Source of the DNA: Trifolium pratense
Taxonomy: Eukaryota > Streptophyta > Magnoliopsida > Fabales > Fabaceae
Length of the DNA: 64,000 nt
Assembly (NCBI RefSeq): GCF_020283565.1
Contig: NC_060060.1
Span: 27,032,001-27,096,000, forward strand
Direction: 5' to 3'
The position numbers and the translations under genes were made by a program. Below, piece by piece: positions 35,211-46,267 of the stretch. The notes beneath the pieces are model-generated. The model did no database searches. It worked only from the letters and a program-made list of their open reading frames with translations, and was not told the DNA's origin. The first letter of the stretch is position 1. Every line of letters starts with the position of its first letter.

Positions 35211-36941
35211 TTTCATATTTCATATAATAGAGTTACTCTAATAATAAATAATAAACAATAATAATATATTAAAAAAAAACTAACACAATTTATTGTTGTT
35301 GAATTGAGACAAAAATGAATTGCAAGCAATGAAAGGTGGAACGATGCATCATGTTATTGTTTTATTAATTGCATTGCAATATATTATTAAAATATATATT
35401 GTATGTTACAATTCCCTATTAATGCAATTGAAAACAAAGAATTCTTGGAGACACTAATATTGAATATGTAAATTTAGCTAATTATCAAACACAAGCTCTA
35501 TATAAAGTTAACCCAAAAGCTAATTATCACCACCATATTGAATATGTAAATTTACATTGAAGTCTAGCTTCTATGTTTTAACAAAATTTTAATTTATCTA
35601 TCTCATGGCAAAAACTCTATGGTTTCTTTGTCTGACATCTCCATGAGAAAAAGTTATGCATCTTCACCTTCCATATGTTAAAGTTACACATTATAGTCTC
35701 TTGAATTGATTTAAAAGCTATCGTGTGCATATATATAGTTACATCATAAGTATATTGGTTTTTGTCCTTGGTAGGTGATGGTGTCTAACCTCTTAGAATA
35801 TCACGTATGTCTACATGTGATTGATTAAGAAATTGATATACATATATGTGATAGTTGCCTATTAATATGTTTGTAAATTGGAATTTTTCTACTACTCTGA
35901 GTTTAGAACATCTCTAATAATTTTTTATATTTCTTTTTTAGGTTGGATATTTTTTTAAATATCAACCGATGTTTTGTTCGATGATTAATTAAACTTTGAG
36001 TTGAATCGATTAATATGAATATGACTATTTTTTCATGTGAAGGAGGAGAACAGGATAAAACATACTTCTATTTTTGCTTACGTTGCATCCTTGCTCCTTA
36101 TAAAGCCTATGAAATGACACCTCATGTAAGGATGTGTATTTAACTCTAATGGGAGTTTGTAAACCATCATTTTTTTTATTGATATAATGTTTGTAATTAG
36201 ACAACTTTTCTTTTTCATTTATTATTTTATTAGTCTAATGTTTTAGCTTATTTGTTTCTTATTTTCTTTTTCATTTATTATTTTATATAAGGTAGAAGAT
36301 TTGTATAAAAAATTGTTGATTAATAGGAATATAATTATTTTTTTTCATGTGAATAAGTTGAAGAGGATAAAAGAGACTTCTATTTATTGATTTTGAAGTG
36401 CCTTAAAATTTATATAGATCGAGGGTATATTGATGTTGGAGGCATTCAATTAAAAGAGGACAATCCAAATAATTTAGAAATATAAATATGTGTCTCATTT
36501 TTAAATATTATATTGTCTACAATGTGTAGGTGATCTACTTGATCTCGATCAAGAGAAATATAGAAACAAAAACAAAGTAGAAATTAAAATAAGTTTTTTT
36601 TTGTAGTTGACACTCAAGTCATGCGGTTCTTATAATTGTAATACATGCAAGAAGTATATTGATTCAACTTGACTTAGAGGTTGTCCAAATATATAATCTT
36701 CATGCATTTATCGTATAACATTTGCCTAATCCTGGATGGTTCAATATGAATATATATGAATTTTAATAGACGGTTCTATTTTAATCTACGCATGTCATCT
36801 TATTCTTACAACCATAAAATGAATCGATGAAAAGAATTGTGCTAAATACTTTTTCCTCCCACTTAGAATTGTACTAAAAGCTTTCTAAATTAAATTAAAA
36901 AAAGACAAAAATTATTAAATACAAATTGTTGATGCTCATTT
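35211..36941 (+). repeat. 1.74-kb direct duplication, copy 2
   Basis: Near-identical to 32772-34514. It diverges abruptly at both ends (left neighbour acattttcat, right neighbour gtcaaaataaa). Confidence 0.9.
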
Positions 36942-38150
36942 GTCAAAATAAATTTTAGAAATTATTAAAACCGTAGATGTTAAAATATATTTACATATAT
37001 TTAGAAAATATAATCACACATATATTTAAACATATTTACACACAACTAAAATTCACCAATAATTCAAAAATTATTAATTTAATTTACATAATAATATAAT
37101 TTTTTGGATAAATTAAGTACATATTCTAAAAGATTGTTTACGTTACGCCTGAAAATAAAATAGTGGAATATTTATAAGAATAAGATGACATTTCTTTAAG
37201 CAAATAAGAAGATGACACATGTTAAATCTTAAATTCATCTATAAGATTTTCTTTACCTTAACCAAATAACTAAACCTAAATTCAAATATATAAAATCTTC
37301 GTCCAAACTTATATATTAACAACAACAAATATTCGAGTTTATATAATATAATAAGAAAAATAAAATAAATGTTCAAGAAAATATTAAATAAGAGGGACAA
37401 AAACTAACAATAATTTTGAAGAGACACAAACCTCGCCAAGAAAAAGAAAAACAAACCAAAAACAAAAGGACCAAACAAAAAAAAAATGTGAACCAAACAA
37501 TAGACTAAAAAATTGGGACTAATAAAGTTGGAATAAAATTTCACCAAGTGAATAGTGAGAATAAACTCCAAGAGAACGAGAGATGAGTAAGTAGATAAGC
37601 TATTTGGAACCTTAAATTGCATAGAACGTAGTAAGCAAATACACTATTTGATACATAATTTTCAAAAAATGAGATCACGCGGAACAAATAGGCAAAGCCA
37701 CCATATATGAATCATATTCTATAATCAAAACTTATTTTAACATTTCTCATGAGCAATATTGTCTACAAGTATAATTAGGTATGCCTCCAACTCTTATTGA
37801 AAATAATAAAATAAGGAATACATCAAAAATAAAAAACAAAGTGACATTTGACTATAAAATTGCAACTCATATAAAGAAAACTAAAATCTTATATGATTAC
37901 ACTAATAAAATAAAAAATGATACATCCTTTCAAACTTATGAAATATTATAAGAGATCTATTACATTAAAATATAAACAAACTACGATATAATAAAAAATC
38001 TAATATTTCTAAACAACCATTTTTTTACTCATATACTAATATTAAACATAATCATATTTTAAAATAATATATATTATTTAACTATATGTGATTATAGTTA
38101 TCACAATCATTATTTTTTTATTTATAAAAATATTTTAATTATATATTTTA
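36942..38150. other. AT-rich gene-free sequence upstream of the first ALT gene
   Basis: No protein features were seen; the minus open frame at 37404-37622 is low-complexity. It may belong to the Helitron whose 3' end lies at 38184, but its 5' end was not located. Confidence 0.4.
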
Positions 38151-38154
38151 ATCG

Positions 38155-38184
38155 AACCCGTGAAACGCACGGGTTTATTCCTAG
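38155..38184 (+). mobile_element. Helitron 3' terminus
   Basis: A perfect 8-bp stem (aacccgtg / cacgggtt) with a 5-base loop is followed by tattcCTAG and then T. This is the terminal hairpin plus CTRR plus T arrangement of Helitron 3' ends. It is related to the ends at 53763 and 57442. Confidence 0.7.
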
Positions 38185-38247
38185 TAAACTATAAAGGGAT
38201 CAACTATCGTACCATACTTGAAAAGGAATAACAACCGATGAATGAAG

Positions 38248-38255
38248 TATAAATA
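38248..38255 (+). promoter_or_regulatory. TATA box of the first ALT gene
   Basis: TATAAATA lies 97 bp upstream of the ATG at 38345 and only about 64 bp downstream of a Helitron end, so the proximal promoter is bordered by transposon sequence. Confidence 0.55.
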
Positions 38256-38344
38256 GAGAGAAATTAGTACAAGTAAACCAACAGTACTTGCAACGCCTAG
38301 TACCCCACACTAAATATTTCACAATAAAATTTATGCCCTAAAAA

Positions 38345-40663
38345 ATGTTGTATCCATTTTCATTTCTTAGCTCCAAACATGCTTCTACCATGGCATTTCC
38401 TTCCCCGTCACTGCTTAATACTACGTCGGTTCACCTCTCCGGCAAATCTCCCACTCTTCCTTTTCCATGCAAACCATTCAATAACCCACTTGCACTTCGG
38501 TCCATTCTCTGGGTGAGGGCTAGCTCATCTTTACCACTTTTTGATGTCAATGAGAGCAAAAGGTATATGTAACCTCGAAATTTGATTTTTGGCGGTGTTT
38601 ATTTTTGTTGTTATAAGTCGCTGGCAAAACTACCTTTAATAGTTTTGCTATTTGAAACTAAAAAAGACGCTTTCAAAAATTAAATTTATTGTCGTGTCTT
38701 CATTATTAATTTCTACTAAGGTAGGTTATAATAATAATTTCTAGTAAGTGTTTATTTATTATTTGCCTTTGTGATTTTGCAGCATGTGTGATTTTTTTGA
38801 CATGGAACTAAAAGTCCGCGAGTATGAGCTTGATCGGTATGGTGTGGTCAACAATACAGTTTATGTTCATTATTGCCAACATGGTGAGACTTTAAGCTAT
38901 GACATGCATGTAGAACCGTTACTTTAATTTTGAATATCGGTTTTGCTACGGATTAAAAAACTAGTGATTTTGATATAAAATAATTTAGAGATTACATTTT
39001 AGAGATTTTATAAAAAAATAGAATTTGTTTTGTGTTTGTTTATTATAGTAAGAATAAACTTTAGTTTGTTTGGGTACAACATGTAAAAAAGTGATTTTTT
39101 TATTACAAAATAAGTTTCATCTTTTAATATTTGTTTTTTTTCTCCTCTAAAAAAAATCTATTATTTGAGAAGCTACACTCTTAGCAGCTTCTCAATTTTA
39201 GTTGTTTTCTGATTATTTTTAGATTCTGATTATTTTTAAAATCTATAACAAACAGATGAAAAACATTTAAAAGTGAATTTTTCCTAAAATAAGCTATAAC
39301 AAACGCCCTAAACGAAGACTACAAGTGTTACTTTAGTCTTAAACTACCATAGTTGGTGGTCTAGTCTCCTTTTATGTTTGGGCCTTGTATGATTGTTTGT
39401 ATTTCTTACTGTGACTATTTGTAAACTCTTGTAATCGTTCTCGGCACATCTTGTGCTGAGGAGGCTTTTTGTTAATATATCTCATTTTGGCTTGTTCAAA
39501 AAAAAAAAAACAAACGCCCTAATAATGTTTTCTTGATTTTAGTTTCTAAAAGGATTTTTGTTTTACTTCCTCAAGATTTAAAAACCGTTATTTTTAGTCC
39601 CTAACGTCAATTTATTGGGCCATGTGAGGCATCAAAGACTAGAAGAATTTTTCAGTTTGCCGGGACTACCATGTAACCCAAACAAAACAAGTTGATCGAA
39701 CACAAATTCGAAGGCAATACTAGAGCCACATTCAAGATTTGTTGAATCATCTGCTATTAGGTTGTCGCTATATTAACAATAAAGACAACAAAATAGAGGA
39801 AGAGAATGAGGCTAGAGTTTTAATAATAATGTGATAATGTGACCAAACATAACTTATAAAAATAAGGGTTACAAAGAAAATATATAGTAAAACCTAAAAG
39901 GACTAGGGTACTACTAACTTAAACTATAAACAACCCAACACATATAAGTCCAATAACATGTTGTCTATAACATCTCTCGTTAAACTCACGATAGATTTGT
40001 ATTACATAGGAATCATCGAAAGTTCTTCAATCAAGAAACAAGTAAGTACTCAATAATAACTAAAAAAACCCTAAGCATCTAATATTCCAAAATTCCCTCT
40101 CAAGCTAAAGTTTTCTTAATATTAAGCTTGTTACAAATTAATCATGAAAATAAGAGATAAAATCAACTAATATATCATGACCAACAGAAGTAGAGCAACC
40201 AAAGGAAGGAACCAAACCAAACAAAAATCGAACCAAATCAATTGAAATCAAACGATAGCAAGTAAAACGAAATGAAGCTAGCCATTCCAATCTAAACTGA
40301 TATTGAGAACAAGAAAAACAACAGAGAGAATCAAACTAAAAAAAATTATCGAACTAAACCAAATCAAACTAAACTGTGCAACTAGTTAGGGATGTCAACG
40401 AGGCGGAGAATGAGCAGGAAGTATTTTACTTATCTTCCCCACCATCTAAAAAGCACCGCATCTTCATCCCCCAGGAGTATTATAATTTCTCCATTCCACT
40501 CCCCGCATATCATCAAATTTCCCGGGGGGGTCTATGGATATTAAAAAAGTATCAATTCAATATTTTCAATCAAACTAGCCGTAAAAAAAAAGATTAACCA
40601 TAAAACAAATAAAAAAATTAAGATATTATTGTGAGTTTTGTGACATCATATAATAAAATCAAA

Positions 40664-40747
<84 letters not shown>

Positions 40748-43387
40748 TTGTTAACTTAGACCCACCTAAAAACATGAAGGTCTAAGTTAGCAAGGTGCAT
40801 CTTTTCACTTTAGACCAAAACACCCCTTTTTACTACTATTTTAATATAGTTTCAAGCCAAGAGTAGTTTAGTAAAACTGATTTGATGTTTTAACATGAAA
40901 GTCTAAGTTAGCAAGGTGCACATTTTCAAAATTGAGTAACATGTTTTCTGTCATTTTTTGATTTCCTATGTTGTTTATTTAGATTGCATATATTTATAAT
41001 TAAGTGTGTGTAAATTAGCAAATAAGTGCACCAACATTTAATAAAATTTACCTAACTAACCCTCAATTTTCTAGTGTAAAATAATTAAATGTCAAAGTTT
41101 TTTTGTCCAAAGTGAAAAAGTGCACCTTGCTAACTTAGACTTTCATGTTTTTGGGTGGGTCTAAGTTAGCAAACCCATATATATATATTTCAATAACATA
41201 TCAAACGATTTTAGATTTATTTCAATAGATCACACTGCAATTGCCTTGCGAGGGCCGCGCTATATGGTCCGGATCATTAAGTATATATGGGCAATTGGAT
41301 CATGCTTAATTTATTCTTTTATGGGTCAAAGTGAAAGGATCTTAGATCTCTTAAACAAATGGTCAGAGGCAGGGACGGATCTAGGAATCTATAAAACGGG
41401 GGACCGAAATAATTAAATAATAAAAATTAAATAAATCATAATAATCATAATAGTACTTAAATATGCTTAATAAAAAATAAAAAAATGCATTATATTGTTT
41501 AACTAAATTGTACATGACATTGCTCTATATCATAAAATTCATCAACAACTGAACCGTATTAATTAGTTTGAAATTCATTTTCTATCTTATTTCTCAACCT
41601 ATTTTTCGCAATCTTCATATAGCAAGAAAATAATTTTTCACTTATAGCAAACAATAAGAATTAACTTAATTGAATTTGGACTTTTTTTTTTGGGTGAAGA
41701 ATTGAACTTGGACTTTAATAGTGTATAATATATATTATCAAAATATTTTAAAGTAAATTGTTACAATTACTATATTGTGGGTGCATGTTTTGCACCAAAC
41801 GGTCGTTACTAATCTTTTAACACATCTCTCAAATATCAATTTATGTAGTATGTATCAAGAACAAGTATATTATGAAGAAAAAATATGACAAGAGGGGGGG
41901 GCCTCATCCCCTACTTGCCCCCCCTTATGTCCGTCCCTGGTCAGAGGTTCGATTCATGGTTGTTGTTGTATACGAAAAAATTTTGGTGGGAGGAAAGAAT
42001 TCACGTTGTGTTCATTGACAAATATTAATCATCATTAATGGTGATGAAAACTTCGTACCTATAATCTAATAGAGTTTAATTGATATGCACTGACGGTGTA
42101 AAATAGTTTTACACGATCGTCCAATAAATAACCATCATTTTGCCATGTCATGTCAAGAAAGTGGGGTGATGTGGCGGAAAACATGATTGGTATTGATTGA
42201 CAGTGTAAAATTATTTTACACCGTCGGTGCATATCAATTAAATCCAATCTAATAACCAACAAAAAAAAATTCCTATTTTTTTAATTAGATTATAATTGAG
42301 AGGTTAGTTCTATTTTAAGGGTTTGCTTAACCGATCTTGTTTTTCTGAATTTTGTAGCAATTAAAAGACAAACTTTCTTTTTCACATGCATAAACTGATC
42401 GTTTATACATAAATATCTCCATAAGGTGGCAATGAATTTTTGGAAACCATTGGTATTAATTTTGATGAATTGGCTGTTACACTGGCAGTGTCAGAACTAT
42501 CCCTCAAATTCCTTGCACCTCTGAGAGTAAGTCACACCAAATTTCTCGGTCATTTTTGTGGTTTAGGTATATAGCCTTCCTATTCAAGATGTGTTTGGTT
42601 TAAGAGAGAAATAGGGAAGAGAGAAAAACACGAAAACTAATTGATGAATTTTGACTAAAGTTTATCTAAATTCATTCATCGGTTTTCATGTTTTTCTCTC
42701 TTTCCTATTTCTCTCTCTCAAACCAAACACACCAAATGATATGTCATAATGTATAACATATATCTGTTTTTTCTTTTTTTCTTTTTCTGATTTTAAATAA
42801 TGCAATCAGGGTGGAGACAAATTTATTGTAAAAGTTAGAATTTCCAACGTTTCAGCTGCCCGTGTATACTTCCAACATTTCATCTATAAGCTACCAAACA
42901 AAGAGGTTTATTTTCATACTTACGGTTTACTATTCCATCTCGTTTTAAATATAAGAGACGGTTGAATGAACAAAAGTTAATTTATCTTATCCAAATTTAT
43001 TAACTTTTGTTGACCAAACCATGGTGTGTTTGGTTTGAGAGAAAGAAAATGCGAAGAGAGAAAAACACGGATTCCAATGAATGTACTTAAAAATCTGTGT
43101 TTAGTTCAAGTACATCCATTGAAATTTGTGTTTTTCTCTCTTCGCATTTTCTTTCTCTCAAACCAAACACATTTAAAGCCAGAAGATAGTATTTTTTCTC
43201 ATCATATTTGAAAATATTTGCTAATAATGATTGTTGAATTTGATGACAGCCTATTTTGGAAGCTAAGACCACAGTAGTGATGCTTGACAAAAACTATTGT
43301 CCTATTCGAATTCCGGCGGATATAAAGTCTAAAATTGTTAAATATATTTCTGGGAGGAGGAAGTTTATACAAATAAATAGTGTTTAG
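38345..43387 (+). CDS. ALT: Acyl-lipid thioesterase (ALT/MKS2-type hotdog), copy A, divergent
   Basis: Exons: 38345-38562, 38783-38883, 42426-42526, 42810-42905 and 43250-43387. They join to 217 residues with GT..AG borders. Residues 1-70 are Ser/Pro/Leu-rich and resemble a plastid transit peptide. The hotdog domain follows: [14 protein letters not shown], then RYGVVNN (probable catalytic D90), [12 protein letters not shown] and [19 protein letters not shown] enzymes release fatty or beta-keto fatty acids from acyl-ACP in plastids. Compared with copy B, three residues are missing in the loop after GIN(F/C)D, RHEF is replaced by GNEF, and a Trp before LDKNY is Met. The last residues (IQINSV) come from a MITE. 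Intron 2 is 3.5 kb and holds several transposons. No stop interrupts the frame, so it may be expressed, but activity is doubtful. Confidence 0.85.
39340..39511 (+). mobile_element. LINE 3' tail (5'-truncated) in ALT copy A intron 2
   Basis: The block from cttgtaatcgttctcggcac to ctcattttggcttgttc ends in a poly-A run (39499-39510). This is typical of the 3' UTR of plant LINEs. No coding part is left. Confidence 0.55.
40386..40540. mobile_element. Possible hAT-type fragment
   Basis: It starts ttagggatgtcaacgaggcgg and is rich in cccca words, resembling the element at 51434-52026. The other end is absent. The open frame here is not supported as a gene. Confidence 0.3.
40664..40743. repeat. (AT)n microsatellite, about 80 bp
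   Basis: An uninterrupted TA repeat directly abuts the TIR element that starts at 40744. Confidence 0.95.
40744..41176. mobile_element. TIR element (Mutator-like MITE) in ALT copy A intron 2
   Basis: Terminal inverted repeats of about 55 bp: left ggtttgttaacttagaccc, right complement gggtttgctaacttagaccc, each followed inward by a catgaa(g/a)gtctaagttagc block. It is flanked by AT repeat on both sides, so a target duplication cannot be told from microsatellite. Confidence 0.75.
41362..41947. mobile_element. hAT-like non-autonomous element, 570 bp
   Basis: The element 41370-41939 has ends cagggacggatctagg / cttatgtccgtccctg and a perfect 8-bp duplication, gtcagagg, at 41362-41369 and 41940-41947. 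The interior is AT-rich with no transposase. Confidence 0.85.
42063..42254. mobile_element. Short Mutator-like MITE, 174 bp
   Basis: The element 42072-42245 has inverted ends gagtttaattgatatgcac / gtgcatatcaattaaatcc, and internal arms gacggtgtaaaat / attttacaccgtc. It is flanked by a perfect 9-bp repeat, aatctaata, at 42063-42071 and 42246-42254. Confidence 0.82.
42590..42731. mobile_element. MITE of the TGTGTTTGGTTT family, copy 1, ALT copy A intron 3
   Basis: Long inverted arms begin tgtgtttggtttaagagag and end ctctctcaaaccaaacaca. The element is 142 bp, nearly all hairpin. A target duplication is not evident. Confidence 0.75.
43025..43171. mobile_element. MITE of the TGTGTTTGGTTT family, copy 2, ALT copy A intron 4
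   Basis: Same ends as the copy at 42590-42731, with arms gagagaaagaaaatgcgaag / cttcgcattttctttctctc. The 147-bp hairpin appears to have inserted into an older Stowaway-like remnant at about 42930-43020. Confidence 0.78.
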
Positions 43388-43503
43388 ACATACTCACATA
43401 AATGAAGAAAGAGAAAAGATAAAATAATTTAATAATAAATATTTTTAAATAAATAAATAATACGAATATTTATATGTATACACCTAAACACTATTCATTT
43501 GTA
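43366..43503. mobile_element. Small TIR element overlapping the end of ALT copy A
   Basis: Inverted ends acaaataaatagtgtttag (left) and ctaaacactattcatttgt (right) are bordered by TA. The last codons and the TAG stop of ALT copy A (43385-43387) lie in its left arm. Confidence 0.65.
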
Positions 43504-44253
43504 TGTAAGACTTTCTCTCTTAGGAAAACTCTAAGGGTAAGGATCGTGGTTCCGAGACAACCTAAGCTACAAGTAAGCTTCAACGGTTGGCCTTCTAATG
43601 ATGCAAATAGGCCCAAAAGAGATCCAAAGGCCACTGCTATCACATTAATTATGTAAAATAAATTATAAATAAATATGATAGTTTTTTTTTTTTGAAACAA
43701 AATAAAAATGATAGTTAGTTTCTACTTTTCGGTTTAAAAAATTAATTTGAGGGAATGTACCCAAAAAAATAAAAGTAAGTTGAGGGAACTTTACTTATTT
43801 ATCCTAATTTATGCGAGCAGATATGTTGTAAGTTGTGTATTTGAAGTATAGACCATGAATGAAAGAATTAAGAAGTTATTGGAATAAACAACAGTTAATT
43901 GGAATGGATTTTCAAGTGGCAAGACCGGTTCCACATAAGGCAATTCAAGCAAGAGCCTTAGTTTCCCAAAAATATGAAAAATTTATTAAGTGAAAATGTC
44001 TCTAGTCATGAATTCGTTAGTTTACAATAAAAAAAGGACTTCGAAATAAAGATATAGTCATTCGAAAAAGATAAAATAGTATCTTTCACATTATAAAATA
44101 CTGTAAAATCTTTGTATTCTATGAATAACGGAAAAATATTTGAGACTTCATATTAAAAAAAAAAAAAAAACTTTTTGCATTTTTTATTTAACAATTTCAC
44201 TCTTCCTCTAAATGCAAAAAAGTCTTACTACATATGCTATCGAACTGTTCACA

Positions 44254-44375
44254 AGCACAACACATCAACTTCAAACAACCACGCCTATCCAAAACAGAAA
44301 TGGATGTCTGTGTAGCTAAAGGATTATGTTTCAATTGTTTGTCACGAAAGATACATCCTTCATCCCAAAATATAA
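44254..44375 (+). pseudogene. Trace of a Ty3/gypsy gag zinc-knuckle region
   Basis: The frame reads RLSKTEMDVCVAKGLCFNC, resembling the R-L-(S/T)-x2-E-M-x3-R-x2-G-L-C-(F/Y)-x-C block of gypsy gag. It breaks off after about 35 codons into a Stowaway-like end. Confidence 0.4.
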
Positions 44376-45129
44376 GAGAAAATTGTTCAAAAAAATTAAT
44401 GTATTTGGTTAAATTTTTGGACTAGATACATCAACTTTGGTTGACCAAATGGTGGGCAACAAATGTGTTCTTTAAAAATCATTCAAAATGTGTTAGAATG
44501 TGTTCAAATGTACCATTATAGTGGATGTATATATATATTTTTCTCTCTATACATCCTATACCTATACAAGGAGCTGACATTGTTTCTTGGTGTACAATAG
44601 TTACAAACATTTTAAGGTGCCTCTCGAAGATGAAGAATGATCTTTTATAAAAATGGTGTCTACAACAGTTGATTCTTCCTGGAAAATTGAATATATGAGT
44701 CCTTCTATCTTGCCTAGTGAGACAAATAAAAAGGAAAAAAAGAAAGTATAAGAAAAATCTTATATTTAAAAAGAGGTAGTAGTTCTATGCATTTACTCTA
44801 GGCGACGTCTAATGGCATCGTTGGTTTAAGTCTTGGACCATGCACCACTTATGAATATTTTTTTTGAAGAAGACCACTTATGAATATTATTATAATATAT
44901 ATGAATTTTACAAAATCTATCATTGTATTGAAAATTTATATCATATAAATCATTCATAATTCGTTTATTTCTTTCAATTTAACGGTAAATTTAATAAAAT
45001 TCATATTTATTATAATAATATTTGCAACTTATACACCATGAAAGACTTCGATAAAATCTTCCATATTAAAAAAAAGTTTCTCTCTCTTAAATCAAAACTT
45101 CTGACCTCTCTCTAAAAACTTTCAATCGC

Positions 45130-45736
45130 TGCCCTAAATCCAAACTTCTCCATTTCAAGATGTAGGAGGTTGCTGACGGTGGTGCGATGAGCGGGGGATG
45201 CCCTCCGCACCACTTTAGTCTAGATTTGGTTAATGTCGTGTGGAGTTGAGGTGAGGTGACGTGGTGGTGGGGTTGGTGCGTACGGTGTTGATGGGTGGCG
45301 TTTGGTGCTGGCGCCGCCGATATTTGGTTGATGCCGCGTGTAGTGGTTTTCTAGGATATTTGATTCTCTGACCGCTTTCCAAATCTGTTGAGATTTGCAT
45401 GATTCTTTTTAAGTCTCTATTGGTGTCCAAATCTGTTGAGATTTGCATGTTTCTCGTGTTTCTGGATGACCACTTCCGCGTCAGTGTTCATTGTTTTGAG
45501 GTGGTCTGCGAGCTGAGACTTGTCTGCCGGTTGATGTGCCGATCATTTTTTATTCGAGATCGGGAGTTAGTGTCGATCTAATGACTACTTTTGGGGCTGG
45601 GTTGGTGTCTTCTGGTGGCCTGAAATCCGAGGGGTGTCTTTCTGATTTTGGGATTATGAGGTGAACCTCTATTAAGTGTTGTTTGTTTTGGTGTTTATTT
45701 TTATCTGGTTAATAATATATTTGCTGTAAAAAAAAA
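45130..45736 (+). mobile_element. Probable retroposed (LINE-like) 3' segment
   Basis: Markedly GC-richer than its surroundings and ends with ctggttaataatatatttgctg plus a poly-A run at about 45728-45736. Open frames on either strand resemble no known protein. Confidence 0.35.
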
Positions 45737-46267
45737 TCTTCGATATTAGCCGAACCCTATTAAGTGAACCTCTATTAAGTGTTGCATGTAGTTGGCCATT
45801 CAATTTTATTGTAAAAAAAAAAAAAAAGTATATATTAAGGGTCTTGCTAACGAGTGCCCCCAAGACACTCTTTAAGCATTTCAATAAATTTTTTATTCAA
45901 AATTCTATAAAAAGCTTACTATTTAAGGGCTTAAAGAGTACAATTTCCAATACGTTGACTTTACGCATTTCGATAAAAATTTTATAAAAAACTTAAGAGT
46001 TTAAAGAGTGACCCGGACATTATTTAGCATTTGTCGTATCTTAATATCAATCTCTAATAAGGGGGATGACCAACTTTTGTACTAGTTCTTAATTTCGTGT
46101 ATTTGAAGATGACAATTTGGATGGCAGAGGAAAACTTTGTTAGTTGAGCTAAAAACGAGGTGCAGAACTTTTTTCCATTAATTTTCAATAATTCATACAT
46201 ATATGAAGATGCATTTCAACCATGGGATATAACGCCGATTTGACGGAGAAAAATAAATAAAATTAAA

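Larger units (their letters stand above)
43504..46267. other. Intergenic region between the two ALT genes
   Basis: No intact gene is seen. It contains a tiny gypsy-type gag trace at about 44254, Stowaway-like ends near 44350 and 44740, and a GC-richer retroposed segment at about 45130-45736. The rest is AT-rich. A 24-bp phrase starting ccaaatctgttgagatttgc is repeated at about 45377 and 45428. Confidence 0.5.

Noticed and set aside
32772..36941. The 1.74-kb direct repeats as LTRs of a retrotransposon
   Set aside because: No TG..CA ends, no primer site or polypurine tract, and a spacer without gag or pol.
43026..43290. Frames [14 protein letters not shown] on both strands, considered as a small gene pair
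   Set aside because: They arise from the two arms of a hairpin MITE.
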